Positions 37,378-51,294 of a DNA stretch of 64,000 nt are shown here, piece after piece. The notes beneath the pieces are model-generated. The model saw only the letters and a list, made by a program, of their open reading frames with translations, did not search any database and was not told the origin of the DNA. The stretch is from Brugia malayi. Its lineage: Eukaryota; Nematoda; Chromadorea; Rhabditida; Onchocercidae. A program made the position numbers and the translations under genes. Every line of letters starts with the position of its first letter. Position 1 is the stretch's first letter. The stretch covers positions 5,263,221 through 5,327,220 of the forward strand of contig NW_025062479.1 in NCBI RefSeq assembly GCF_000002995.4. The letters are read 5' to 3'.

Positions 37378-40300
37378 ATATGAAAATGGTAAATATCGCT
37401 TAGACGGGGATCGTCGACGGATTGACTTGATGCCGAAAAGCAAAAAGTAATGGGTGCGATTAATGTTCGGAGAAAGTTAACGAACAATTGCTGGCCATAG
37501 TCAGTATAGGGTGTGTCTCTTCCGGAACACTCCCTCTTTCCTTTCTCTCTCTCATTCTCTTCATCTTCGTTTCATGATTGGCGTAATGGCAGTTCTCCGG
37601 GATACGGTGGGTGTGCACTAACACTTTCCAACCATTTAGATCAAATTCTTACTTGTATCTCTATTGGATGACCGGTGTTGCAAAAGTGGTTTTTCGTTTA
37701 ACAAAAGTCGACAATCCAGAAAAGTAGTATTAGCGTTGAAGACAGCAGTTCTAGAAAGTGCGTGGAAATAATACTTTGATGAGCGATTTACTCAAATCCT
37801 GGGTTTCTAATAAGCGTAGCGTATTCTATGAGCATACGATTATATTTAGACGTTTTCTTCATTGCTGTATACTGCATACATGGATGTTCGCCTTTCTCAC
37901 TTGACTCAGTATCCATTACTGCTCTCAAGGCCATCATTCTTAGTATCAAGCATGACATTCTGATATTTATAAAAATAATCGTAGAGTAATAAACATCTAT
38001 AAAAATGTAACACATTTAAATTATTGAAGTACAGTGCCTTTTAAAATGAATTTTAATGGACTGCGTTTAAAAGTTATGAATACGATTGTTGATTATGATT
38101 CTCTTTTAAAATTTAAAAAATTTTCAAAATGGAACAGTTTGGTGTGCTAATGATCCATTTGCAGAAAGAGATAAAGAAGAGGAAAAGAGGGAAGACGGTT
38201 GGGAAAGGAATTGATAGAGCCGAAGGCAGGTAAGCGGATACCCAAAATATCCTCTATCACATAATATATAATAACGGGAAGCAGTGTGCGGAGGTGATTA
38301 GCGATTTGCCGCAATTCATTGTTCAAAATCGCTTTCATGCCCAATTGAACAGCTCAAAATTGATAGATCTATTGGAGCAGTGCTATATGCACTACTACCA
38401 CGCTACTGTCAACCAGCCAAATTGTTAGGTTAATTTCCAACTTTTTAAATTCTTAAAATGGTAAATATTTTTTCTTTTATTTGCATCTTGGCTAACTGAA
38501 GGTGAGTAAATTGTTTCATGCAGTTTCGGATATGTAAAGTTTCTTATATGTATACGAGTCTTGAAAAATAATTTTTGCATTATATGTTTAGATTTGCAAA
38601 ATTTGTTTCATCTCTTTTATATTCTTTATCAGCATCTGAAAAGAAGTAAGATCACGGGTTAGAACTTTTGGAAATGGGACAACACTTAATATTGCTTGAA
38701 ATTTTTTCAACGGAAACGTTTCGGAAAATTTAACTCTAGCTTTCAGAGTTGCCTTAGAGACAAGAGGCATATGGCATCCTGTGCCAAGTATTGCTAAAAC
38801 AGCAATACAACAATAGAGCAGCAAAGAGGCAATCCAAGTAGATACTTCAGAAGGCCCTCAAACATTCAGACCGAATGCTTCTCCTCTTTTGGCTGTTGGC
38901 CTAAGATTACTACTACCATTGAAGAGTCCATTTTATGTCATCATTGCAAATGTTAAAAATGCATTTCACTTCCTATTAAATTCAATCAAATCATCAAAAC
39001 TTTCCTGTTTTAATCACTACACTAAGCTCATTTTGGAAAATCAACAACTAGAAAAGTTCAGTGTAAATTTATTAGTATATATATATATAAGGATAACCCA
39101 TCACATTATACAGAGATATAGTTGGATTAAGCAAATTATTACAGTCTAAAATACTAGAAGAACTCTAATGAAGCACTGTAAGATAATTCAATAGTTATAG
39201 TCAATTGCAATGACATGAACATGCAAATGCGTAACAAGTATTGGAAAATGCCGACAAACAATAGAAGCGGCGAAGTTTTTGTGTTGCTATCGAAAAAAGC
39301 AGTCCTTAGTTAATCTGCTATGCGATATCCAAATACCTAAATGATATACTTGAATAATGACGTTCACATTACTATTTGAGAAAAAATTGAATCGAGACAG
39401 ACAGATCTACAGATATAACGAAATGCATTCGTTATTCGTAACTTAACTTCTGTAAGTCCTACTCTTTTCAGTAGGTATCTTTCGCTTTTTGCCATGCATT
39501 CCATTTGTTTACAGAAAACAAAATTGGTCCCTTGTAAATCACTGCTACTCAGCACCAAAATCTGAAATGAACTAAACTCCAATACATCATCATCAGTCAT
39601 CACTAAATGATAGTGAAATTATGCAATGAGAAACTTTAATACTATATTTGTCAAAAATTCCAGTTTTTTTACAAAAATTGCATTTTTTCGCAATCAAAAA
39701 TATTCTGCAAAATCAAATAATATCCTTTAACATGGGACTTTTTTGTGTCTAATCTGACAAAATTAGCAGACTTCAAATGGAGTCTGTCATATGGAACAAA
39801 TACTAGCTGAACTGATCCAGCGATTCGCAGGTGATTGATTAGTATTTTATGCACTTCAAACTTTAGATCAGCGTTAATGTATTATGAAAACGGACGGTAG
39901 ATTTTGCTAATAATTTTCTGATCCACCGTGATGTACTATACTTCATATGCTGACGTATCGTCATAATTTCAAAACCTTTAACCAATAATTCTGGATAAAG
40001 TAATTCAAAAGTTATAACTATCTTTAGTCAAAGTTCGAAATTTGAAATGACTTCAACTTTTAATTTTCTTGAACTTAAGTGTCACTTGCATTAAACGTGG
40101 CAATTTACTGGTAACTATGGCTCTGTTATTTGGAGAAGGAAAGTCTGATAATATATGATGCTAGGATTATCTTCATGACGTAATTCGCGGTAGCATTGCA
40201 TGCGAAACACATGTTCGGTATCACTGGAATAGACTCTCTTCGGCCTTTTTATTCTTTGGTAGTACTATTTGACATATCTGTTTCATTCATTGAAAATCCT

Positions 40301-42582
40301 TCAACAGTTTCTAAATTTCTTCAATAACCCAGCTATTATTCTAAATTCTGAATTAATACGCCTGTTAAGTTTACTTTAGTTAAAATAGTTTTGGATTTCC
40401 TGTAATGAATAACTTCAATTTAAAGTAAAAGTGACAGAATCCCTTCCATTTTTAATTTTGTAAGAGATAAAATCAATCCAAAATCTTCAATTTTAAACGA
40501 ATAAAAAATATATGTGAATATAATCACGAAACTGTTATGGTCGATAATCTAGCATGTTACCCTCTTAGATCGTGATCCCAAAACTAATATAGGATATTAA
40601 AAATAATCGCTAGTTGTAGTAATCAAAGAAAAAAAATCTTAAAGCTTTGCAACCTGATATTATTAAATGTTGATTTCATCACATTTTGGTATCACTCTTA
40701 AATTTTAGGAAGGGCGGGAAAGTGAAGAAAGTTAAGTTCATGCAAAGAATACCAGTACTAGTCATTTACATATTGGACGGTAATGTTTGTGCAATCAACT
40801 ATTTGCACATTTGGCTAGTGGTAGAAAATGGAATATTTATGATGCTATATAGATACGGTATTAAGTGACTATTTCCCACTCCGTCATACTGAAGCTGTAA
40901 CCTCTCGACCTTCAGCTTCAATTCCCCAGGCATTTCTATAAAAGGACTCTGTATACACCGGATATCAAAACTACTTCAACCAATAGACCAAATGACCTGA
41001 CATTTTTGCATTTGTCAACAAATTGGCACTCTTTGTCCATCAAATGAAACCACTGTTCTCTGCCTCATCACATGAAAGCACTATTTCAAAACCACATATA
41101 CTTCCTTTGCTTATTTACCGAAAAATGGACTCACAGTTGAGGAAAAGCAAATTGCTAGCTTCGCTCTCAATAATCGACTTCACCAATATTAGTGCATATG
41201 GACCAGATGCTTGTCACGTATTTGGCATATTTTCATTTCTATATTATTTTTTACAACAGTTGCTGTATCGTATTCCTAGCATTAAAATTTTTGAAACATT
41301 TTATCTTACTTAGTTGTCTTTCCTCTAAGTGATACATTCTCTTGCTCGAAATACTTTAAAGCATATGTGCACTTTCACCTGAAAACTGGAGTTCAAGCAA
41401 TAAGCATGGTAAGATTCATTTGAAGCAATTGGAGGATTTATTGGCGTTCGATGATTAGAATGATATTTCAGATTCATGTGAAACAATTGAATTATTGGTA
41501 GTTAGAATGATCGTTCGATGATTCCTACTGTCCAATATTGTCCACTCGATAAGCCCACTAATATTAATTTGCATATGGGCACTTGAGCATATTACATGGT
41601 CTGCTCAACTTTTCATTAACATTATAATCCAAGTAAATCAGTTGTCAGCTCATAAAAGCTTTTCGACAACATTACCCACAATATCATATTTCCTTCATTC
41701 TAAAAATTCGAAAATTTGAAAAATTAACTTTAGTCATATATTAACAGAAAAACAATATTATTTGACATCGCATCGAAGAAAATCAACGTTTTAAACAAAA
41801 AGCCTTACAGTTTAAACATTAAAAAACAACATGCTTTCATTTCAGAAGAACTTCAGTTACCCTGTCAATAAGCCTTAGGTTTTGTCATTCATTCATTCAC
41901 TCACACAATCTTTGTTGTTCAACAGCGAACTCAACATTTAACTCAGCTTTTTGATTTTGATAGTTTCCCGAGAAAAAAAAAATGAGCAAACTGCACGCGA
42001 AAGATAAATTGGAAAGTTTCCCATCTCGACCTCCAGATAAATCATATATGAAAAAAGGTAGAAAGAAATCCAATACAGATGCGATATATGAAGTATTCGA
42101 AAAATCGATACAGTCTAAAATGAGATTATCTTGATGATAATAGGATTAATTTTTTAGAACGAATTTTTATTTTCATTGCTATCAATTACTGTAGTGCTGA
42201 ATCGAATGAAAAAGCATCGTATGCATAAGTTTTCAAGGAAAATATTTTTGTTTTTTCCACATTCGCAAGGGGTTTGTAAAGACAAAACCATAAAATGTTG
42301 CATAGACGACAGAGAATAATGCTTTAGAATTAATGGCACATTTCCATGATTCAGTTCAGAAAAAAAGCTAATAGAAAACGAAAAAGAGCATGATAATTTG
42401 AAGATAAAGACCGAATGAAAGATGAACATTGAATGTCGTATGGGATTTTCAAAAGGGAAGATAAAAATAAAGGAAAACTAATAAAACTGAGAGGAGAAAC
42501 CAAAACGTACATCATCGAAAAACAAAAAATGAAGTGAAGCTGTTAGCCGATGAGATCGAATAACATGAAGCCAAACGAGTGC
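37378..42582. other. 5.2 kb intergenic region upstream of nhr-67
   Basis: The first part should be the nhr-67 promoter: 37480-37640 is relatively GC-rich with CT-rich tracts. The rest has no recognised gene. Two weak candidates are an unassigned minus-strand frame at 38147-38344 (with ELRQIANHLRTLLP) and a 50-codon plus-strand frame at 41982-42134 (separate entry). Confidence 0.5.
41982..42134 (+). CDS. Small basic open frame, hypothetical (50 aa)
   Basis: An ATG in strong nematode context (a run of A before it) opens a 50-aa frame, MSKLHAKDKLESFPSRPPD and on to KKGRKKSNTD, ending QSKMRLS. It is Lys/Arg-rich with balanced codon use and no homopolymer runs, unlike nearby frames. No family is recognised and no splice partners were seen. 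It may be a chance frame or a first exon. Confidence 0.2.
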   Translation: MSKLHAKDKLESFPSRPPDKSYMKKGRKKSNTDAIYEVFEKSIQSKMRLS

Positions 42583-45500
42583 CTATGGAAGCAAATCATC
42601 AGCTATGCCTTTTTCACGATATTCTTCCAACCCCTAAAAAAATGACCAATTGAATGACAAAGATTATTTAATAATCTCACAAAGAAAATTGCTATTGTAT
42701 TACACTAAGCACCAAAAGAATTTGCAAAGAAGTTCCGTAAAAGGAAAAATGAAACCCAATCCATAAAATGAACAAACACCAGAGAGTTACAGCACGAAGA
42801 CCAAGAAAACATAAACCTTAAGTATAGACTTCAATCAATACAATGCATAAGTAACCAATTCATTGCCGCAACAGTCCAACCACACAAAATCGCCCAAATG
42901 AATCAAATAAAAAGGTCTTAAATACTCGAAAAATATAACTTATCTGTACAGTTGCAACAGATTACCTCTCCAGAATAAGAATAGAGGGGATGAATGAAAA
43001 TGGGACGATCGACGCAAATCGGTACATTGGCTTTTATAAGCCAACGCTTGCATTCAGCGTAATAATCACGGCGGCAAGTGCTCATACAGTCTTTTCCTAT
43101 ATTTTCTGAATTTTTTAAAGGACTGAATTCTTCTGAACGTTTAACTTCCCATACATGGAAATTTCTGCAATCAATGAAAATATGGTAATGAACTACGGAA
43201 GGAAAAATTACGGCATTGCAAAAAGAAAAGGAACAAAAGTGATTAATACTGATAACAGAATAAAGTGTGGAGATCCTGTGGTACAGTCTATTAGTAGCGC
43301 AACAAGCTTTATTTTGGTGTCTGAAATGATACGTTTGAGTAATAGAAAAAGTCACTCCAATTCGTTGTTGTAGTGTCATCAAGAGAAATTTTATTGAAAG
43401 ACCGGATAATAATATATAAAGAAAATTTACTTAGCACATTTGAAAGCATCGAAAATGAAAAACTCGAGTTTATAACCATTTTCTGTTTCTGGTTTCACTG
43501 AGATTCCAGTCATTCGATCAATGAACGGGATTTTTTTGAAGGCACGATGAAGAGGTAATTTAAAATTGGCTGCTGAAAACAAATTTTGAACAAATTTAGT
43601 TAATGAAAGAAAATTTAAGTCCAAAAAGCAATTCTTATCTTAAGTGTGAGAAACTAGAAATAACAAGTAATTTGAATTATTTAGAAATTCAAAACCAAAT
43701 GAGTCGAAAAAAGAACCTAGATAAGCAGCCAAACGAACATGTAAATGAAATTTGATTTCCCATTCTACTATCACCCACATCACTTAGACTTCCGCTATGA
43801 CGCTCTTCTATTGAGGTACGATATCACATCACAGCACTTTCTTCAAAACAACTTACAATTTCATCCCGCACACACAATAACTATTTTTTCAATCAGTCTT
43901 CACAAACCTGCGTGAACAAAGTCGCAAGTGAAGAAATGACTTGCAATATTTCCTGAGCGAAATTTGAGGCGTCCTGAATCATCTCGAGCAGCAGCTAGTT
44001 CCAGGGGTAGATCCGAATATTCAACAACTTGAACACCATCTGATGTTTGACATATTACACCAACTCGTTCAAATGGATCAGTTTTTTCCACAACCTGGAA
44101 TGATTTCCACAATAAAGCGCTAGAAATTTCAGAATGAAAGTTAAGAAATACTTAGCCACTTTTAATATAATCTATAGGATTGGTTAGTCATCGGATGCGC
44201 AACAGTACCGTTATCAAGGAAAAAGCATCCGTTCAATTCCCTTATTTAAATTATCGATAATGAGATAGTCAAATTCCAATTGGTCAAGTGCAATATTCCT
44301 ACTTTTGCGGCACAATCTACATTTTTCTTGATACAATATCCAATAAAGTGCGGATCTGCCACACGACACAAAACGTTGTCAACACCATAAACATGAAAAT
44401 ATTTGATTTGATTATTTATAGAGGAAGTGCAATGAGCTTCCAAGCATTCATAAAGGCCACCATTTCCATCTGAAATAAATTTCAATCAGATTCATTAAAT
44501 TACAGTATTGGTGGCTACAGTGGAGCAATAAACAGAATGCTCACTTGGAGAAACCTCGAAACTGCTCTTTGAAGATAGAAATAAGCCACCATTTATGTCA
44601 TAGCATGGAATTGATCGTTGTGAAAGTACTATAAGCTGTCCTGCATCAATACTAGCTACTGGAAGCACATCACGGAGATGCTTCAGTGTTCCCTCTGCGG
44701 TAGCCGAACTCGTCAACACAACCCTAATTTATGTTTTATATCAACAACTTTCCTACAGAACCCAGTCTAAGTAACTCATAAAGAATTTAATAAGAGCTAT
44801 GAATGCATATTCTTGATTGCTTTATTTACAATTTTACAGTGCATAAGTTACTACATGGGTGATAAAAGATTTCGAATTATAAAATGTTCCAGAATGAGTA
44901 GAGCTAAAGAGTGACTTTATTTCAAGAAAACCATACCACCAGATCTTTGGGTCTGAATTCGGGAATGCCGCTCGAGCAAGGTCTTGCAAACGTGAAATAC
45001 GAGCCGCTTGCAAGGCGAAAAGTGAATCAGTTATGTCGCAATCGGTGAATCCCAAGGAAAGGGTACCCTTAGGTTCAACTGATCCGAGCCGTGTTGCTTG
45101 ACCGCCTGCCAGAACCACAGCAGCAACTTGTCCCTTTGCTATTGCTTCCAAACCTAAACATTATTAAACAATATGTATTCTGAGGAGACTTATACATTCC
45201 GAAAATCCAAAGCAATTTTAAAATTTGGCAACTAAAAAGGTTACAGAATAGGACATCAAAGCTATTTAATATAGATCGGTTACCTTCCTGCAAGCAACTG
45301 ATAGCCGTATAGTAAAAAACTTTAGAGCAGTATGGTACTACCTGTATTCCAGTATTCCTTCATGATATTTTCGTCAATATCATTTGGAACAAAGTAGTGA
45401 TCTTCACTGATTGGTTCCAAGCCTTCCAACTTCTGAAGAGAATTATAAACTTCAAGATACTCCTAGAAAACCATCTTTTTTTCATATTGCAAGACCGGAT

Positions 45501-45740
45501 AAACTCATAATCACAATTTATCATAATAGATAAGAAAAGGAAATTTTACAACATCAAGAATCGTTGACATACCACTGGAAGTGCAGATTCCTTGAACGCT
45601 TTGTCTATTTCGTGCATATTATACAAAGTAAATTGATCCACTAACTGCTGTCGCTCCTCTGGTGTAAGGTCATTCCAGAAACGTAGCAGATAGTCATGTT
45701 TGCCAAAAATGGCCATTGCCTTTGATCGGTCTTCACGCAT
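42583..45740 (-). CDS. UDP-N-acetylglucosamine pyrophosphorylase (UAP1)
   Basis: A cytosolic enzyme that makes UDP-GlcNAc from GlcNAc-1-P and UTP for chitin, N-glycan, O-glycan and GPI synthesis. Nine exons (45740-45573, 45462-45342, 45153-44937, 44723-44545, 44469-44303, 44094-43908, 43572-43431, 43164-42966, 42633-42583) encode 476 aa. Motifs in order: [16 protein letters not shown], the nucleotide-binding loop [98 protein letters not shown] and the C-terminal [16 protein letters not shown]. Two conserved positions differ from the human enzyme: Ala for the middle Gly of GGQGTRLG, and Asn for Asp in the PDGNGG motif (that codon spans a junction). Identity is certain. Confidence 0.93.
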
Positions 45741-46971
45741 AGCTATGCGTAATATCAGTGTTATACTCAAATAAAGCAAAAAATATAATTCGAGTCTGAA
45801 ATATAAAAGAAAGAACTGATTTAAAGCAATCATTTCATGCAATTTCTTCATCTTTTCTACTCATATCCAGAAAGATGAAACGAAACGTCCTTTTTCTTGG
45901 TGTATTTTAAGTTTATGAAATGATAAAAAGCGTTACCAAATCCTTTGCAAAAAAAAAAAAAAAAAAATGGATCGCGCAAGATAGATAGTCAAGAAAAGAC
46001 TCCCTTGAAAGTATTTGATTTTTGATAAAACAACTTCTAACATTAAATGAACTGAAAAGTGCTTTTACTGTACTGAGGAAATAATACATCTACTGGTATA
46101 TATATATATTGGAAGACTAAACTTTCCTTTGGTCACATTATTTAAAATTGAACTCATTCGGAAGAAAAAAATTGATAAAATCTCGTGGATTTCTTGCACC
46201 TTTTTTCGATGACAAACGGATAGCCAGGGGACAGAAAGAAAGGCAGAGAAAAGGAAAAGCGGAGCGGAAGGAAAAGGTTTGAATCTGGGAATCAGATGCA
46301 GTTTAACAAATATCCTCTGAGTGTAAACTAATATGTTTGTGGAACAGAAACAATAACGAACACCAAAAGTCGTTACAACCTGATAGTTTCCCGCTAACAT
46401 GTAAAAACGAAAGGCAGTTTAAATATCGAGTCGTTGAGAAAATTTGTTCGCACAATTGTGCTTCATGAGTTGGTGAGATTCTTGAAGTGTTTGGCATGGG
46501 GTCTTGGGCAGTAGTACGGTAGCGAGGGAGTGGGACGCTTATGACCGGCAAGGTGTCGTGCAGTGTATTCGTGGTCGGTGAGAGTTTGTATAGTGTTTTG
46601 CCTGCTTCCCGATTGTCTTTTGGTTATTTTTATGTCCATTTTCAGTCGATGTTGTTTCATTTCTTCGAACTCTTTTTTGGTCGTTTAGATGGGTTTGACG
46701 GCACAGGGATTGCTTGCAGACTTGATAAATAAAAAATGGAAGTCTTGACGAAGTCGAGATTCTAAAGTATTTAGATTTTCTCAGAATAATTATGACTCCA
46801 GTGATATAGGATCGTAAATCAGGATTTCTGAATTACATGTTCTACACGTATTTCTCGAATACTTATTGTATGCGAGGTTTCATTATGAAGTCTTTAAATG
46901 TAGCAGTTTCATTATGAAACTGTTATATTTAATTCGATAAACCCTCTAATGCAGTTAATTGATTAGGAATA
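45741..46971. promoter_or_regulatory. Divergent promoter region, UAP1 / phosphate carrier
   Basis: A 1.2 kb gap lies between head-to-head start codons. The centre (about 46190-46600) is clearly richer in G and C than the flanks, with a purine-rich stretch at 46200-46290. An A homopolymer lies at 45952-45967. No coding exon was found. Confidence 0.4.
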
Positions 46972-49585
46972 ATGGCACTGTCTGACGATTTCGTGGAACA
47001 GTCATGCGGAGGAAGCAGGTCATCACTATTCCCATATTTCCCAATACGCAGTCTATTTTGTGCCTCTATAGGCGGCAACATTGGTATGCTTTTTATTAGC
47101 AATCGTTAATATGCTCTTGTTTTATCAACTTGATGCAAATGGCAGGTAAAAAAGTCGCTTAATACTGTCAAGACTAGCAAGATTTTACCAGTGAAACTAA
47201 TAGGTAGATATGCATAGCAATGTAATATTGGAAGAAAAGTGAGATAGGATGATACTAGGAGTTAAATGTACTCGCAGTGATAGTAGGATAGAAACTGAGG
47301 GAATGGAGGAACTCAGTATGAGATGTGCCTGTTTTGCATAGGGTGTTGTTAGAATAATAGTCTAGAAGCCCTGCAAATACTTTTTTAATTTAATATATGG
47401 TTTTTTTTTTTTTTTTTTTTTCTTCGTGTTTGCTTTTCTCAACAATCGGCATTGCTGTTGTGGTGTAACTTTGTTTTTCATAATCGACATCTTTTTTTTC
47501 GGTTGCTAATGAAACCAAATTATGGATAATTACAAGGCTGCTGTTCCCTCTCAGATACCGCTATTTTGAATAACTGAACAATCATGGTTGTTCTGAATGG
47601 AAAACATCCAAAATTTAGGAAAATGCATGCTTGCTTTTTTCCATGATGAGTAGACAAGTTCATGTTAACGTTAACCCGGTAGTCTTACAGATCGTACTAC
47701 ACTGATGTGCTGACTTTTGCTATATTCATTTATTGCACTATTAGGTGTTGTCATGTACTTTGTACAGTTGGATTTCCATCCCACTTTAGACATTTCTACT
47801 TTTTAATCGCATTGAGCTGTTAGAAATATTTTTGAATTTGGAATTTCTGGTATATCCTTTTTTTGGTTTTGTTTGGAAGATTTTCAGCTCTAGAAATGTG
47901 AGTTTCCTTGTATACAGCTGATGGCTTTTCCGCAGTACAACGTCCTATTTTTTTTTTTTTTTTTCTGAGATCTGCTTAGCATATAAGTTATTATATTAAT
48001 AAGAGGGGGTGGGTTTGTTTATTTCCTTTCTTTTTCTTTTTAAGTGCTTAATTGATTGAAGCTTGCAGGTAAGTCTGATGAGGAAGTGGAATTTGGTTCG
48101 CTTAAATATTTTCTTTTATGTGGTGTGGGTGGAGTGATCTCATGTGGTACCACACATACGTCTATTGTTCCACTTGATCTTGTCAAATGTCGAATACAGG
48201 TATTGGTGTTAAATGGCTTACAGGAGCTTCTCAATTTTATTTCTACGCTTATGCAAGTGGTGTTGATTTTTAGGTGAATCCGGAAAAGTACAAAGGAATT
48301 ATACAAGGCTTTCGAACTACAGTAAGAGAAGAAGGCTTTCGTGCTTTGGGGAAAGGATGGGCGCCAACATTAGTTGGATATTCGCTCCAAGGACTTGGAA
48401 AATTTGGTTTTTACGAGATGTTTAAAATTTTCTATAGTGACGTGCTGGGTGAGGTACAGTTTTTATGTTGGTTCGGCAAACTTGGTTTTGTAATGCTCCG
48501 TCTTAGGTCTGTTTGGGTAGAGTTGACTTTGTTTCATCTGTTAAACTAGTATTTTCATGGAGTTTTTTTTTAAATTTATTTATTTAAGGAGACATTGGGA
48601 CAATTTTGAGTTTGGGAAAGGATTTCTGGCAGTACTAATATTTTTTGTTTTAGGAATTATCTTATCAGTGGCGTACAAGTTTGTATTTGGCTGCTTCTGC
48701 GTCTGCAGAATTTTTCGCTGACATTTTACTGGCACCAATGGAGGCTACGAAGGTTCGCGTTCAGACGTCTCCAGGTGCTCCACCAACACTTCGTGGTTGT
48801 GCACCAATGATATATAGAAATGAAGGAATGACAGGCTTTTACAAAGGCAAGTAGTTGTACCATTGATTTTGTAAAATATTATTTGCTAGAGTACTTTATG
48901 TATTTGATTTTGGGAAATAGGTCGAAGACAGTAAAGTATTAGATCGTGAAAAGATTGAAGTCAAATGGTTTTCTTTTTTTTTCAAGTCATAGTGTACTTT
49001 CGCGTCAAATGATACTTGATTGATTTTAGGTCTACCACCACTTTGGATGCGTCAGATACCTTACACCATGATGAAATTTGCGTGTTTTGAACGTACATTG
49101 GAAGCATTATATAGGTATGTGGTACCAAAACCACGTTCTGAATGCACAAAGCAAGAACAATTAGTAATTACGTTCGTCGCTGGATATATTGCCGGTGTGT
49201 TCTGTGCTATCGTTTCTCATCCGGCGGATACAATCGTTAGTAAACTCAACCAAGATACGGGCTCCTCCGCGAGTGCAATCGCTAGAAAATTGGGTTTTAT
49301 GGGTATGTTTAAGTGCGTTCTATATCCATTGAGGTTCAAAAGTTTTAAGGGTTTATACTCGACTAAAACTTAACACTGAATTCTGTGAACTAAATGAAAG
49401 AACAGCCATTACTTGCAGGTCTCTGGAAAGGACTTTTTCCTCGTATTATAATGATAGGTACGCTTACGGCATTGCAATGGTTTATTTATGATTCTGTGAA
49501 AGTGTATTTTAAATTGCCTCGTCCACCACCGCCAGAAATGCCGCTCTCTTTACGTAAAAAGCTGGAAGCAGCCGGGAAATCGTAA
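46972..49585 (+). CDS. Mitochondrial phosphate carrier (SLC25A3)
   Basis: An inner-membrane carrier importing phosphate with H+ for ATP synthesis. Exons are 46972-47083, 48069-48199, 48274-48453, 48654-48846, 49030-49302 and 49419-49585; 351 aa (human about 361). The three mitochondrial carrier repeats carry their signature motifs PLDLVK, PMEATK and PADTIV (the third lacks the basic residue, as in other phosphate carriers). The C-terminal half is almost invariant: [37 protein letters not shown] and [20 protein letters not shown]. The intron between exons 4 and 5 begins GC (AAAG/GCAAGT) rather than GT; only this donor keeps the FYKG-LPPLW frame. A decayed second copy follows about 1.7 kb downstream. 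Confidence 0.95.
47400..47421. repeat. Poly-T tract in phosphate carrier intron 1
   Basis: About 22 consecutive T residues. Such homopolymers are prone to length error in assemblies. Confidence 0.9.
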
Positions 49586-51294
49586 AACATGTTCCTGAGT
49601 GTTTGCCGTTTTCCGGTTACATGAATTTTTTTCTTCATATGCAGTTACTAGTTAGGTTTTTTTTGATAGCTATGTGTTTCATATGGTTTATTAACTCGGT
49701 GTGCGAAATACACAGCGATAGAATCTATTTAATTAGGGTGATAAACTATTTTGCAAAAGTCGAGTTTGTGTACGACAATGGTAACAATGAAGCATATGCA
49801 GGTTCTACTGTATATTATTAAATGAAATTTAAACAATGTTATCTCACTATAGGTATTAGCTGTTCCTGACACTTTTCGGCCCTTATATCTGGTATAAATA
49901 GGGAGTTGGTAATTCTGAAGCACAACACAGCTTCTGAAATATGAAGGCTTGGTATCAGATAATACTGGAGCATAGGATACCAATCTGCTGTGCTGACGGA
50001 GAGTAAACTGTGTAGAATTTAATAATTTCTTGTATCCCTTGTGGAGTCAATATGATTAGTTTTAATGAAGTTTGGTTTCTCCATTATGTTACTTGTCCGA
50101 AGGCTGCATTGAAGCAGATGACGTGTTGTTAACCATTGCTGAAAAGTACTAGTAGCCCCTTGAAGATTCTCATGACTGGCGTATCACAATCATTTGCCTT
50201 GAATAAAGAATTCCTGTTGAGTATGAGTGTTATACTCGTTCTTTTTAGTAGGTGTACATTTTGTGTTGTGTTTTGCAGGGGAATGTTGTGCCTAAAAGTT
50301 TTTCAGAAATACTTTTAGGGAGTGGTTGGCATGTGGTCAGTTAAAAATTGTTGTCGATGATATAATGGATAAAAATTGATGTTCCAGAAAGGATTATGAA
50401 GGTGGAGTGATTCGGCGGGTTTCTGAGTTCGAGATATAATGTTTCTATATAAGCCACCAATCTGTAGACAGTTAAAGTATAATGTAATAACGCAGGAACA
50501 TGTGTTTATCGGTCTCTAAGGTGATCGAATTGTTCCACTTTTTGTTTGTTCATCGTAACTTGAGCGTGAAATTGGAATAAGATTCTAGGAGTCATGAAGT
50601 GAGTTTTAAGATGCTCGGTTCGGAATCGTGAAGTTACTGATAAACATTCTGTTTCAATGGAAATGATAAATAATTGGAAGGATCCATAAGGCTTCGTAAA
50701 AGTAGACAAATTATCTGTGGGAGGAATTTAAATATAAAGGGTATTTCTTCAATAAGTTCAAAACTTTTTTTTTAAACTCTATGAAGCGAAAATCCAATTC
50801 ACCGGGACGAGGAAATGAATGAAGTTAAACTGTCAGATGCTTTGTTTACATGTACGTCATACGGTCCAGTTGGAGCATGGGGGGTGGGCTGGAGGAGGAA
50901 GCGGGGAGAAGGAGGGAAGGCGTAACAGTTGGCGTTTGATTTGTTATTTCTAGAGACCTGTCTTACAATGCATATATATATATATATATATATATATTCG
51001 TCACTGGATTTCGAATTCTGATATGAATATTTCATTGATTATAATGTCCTTTTTTTGCTTTATAATACATGTATTTTGAAGCATGAGTGTGTTACGTTTG
51101 GTCTTTAGTATGTTTTGTTTGGTCCTTCGTTCACACTTTTTTTCAGAATTGAAAGAGGAAATAGGTAGAACATTGCTCATGAAATCTTGAGCTAAGTGTA
51201 CACTTCTTAAATGGCGTGTAATGGTTTTGTAAAATCAGTTGTGCTCTTCATTTCCTTTATTATAAGTATCTAAATCGTAACACAATTGTGGATT
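49586..51294. other. Spacer between the phosphate carrier and its decayed copy
   Basis: No exon is supported. It holds a G-rich stretch at 50870-50930 and a TA tract at 50969-50997. A weak resemblance to carrier exon 2 around 51150-51225 (CTTCTTAAATGGCGTGTAAT against the parent exon end) may be the 5' part of the relic, but I am not confident. Confidence 0.4.

Noticed and set aside
42918..43382. Longest open frame in the window (154 codons, minus strand)
   Set aside because: Only its C-terminal half is real: it is UAP1 exon 8 (43164-42966). The N-terminal part is intron sequence read in frame.
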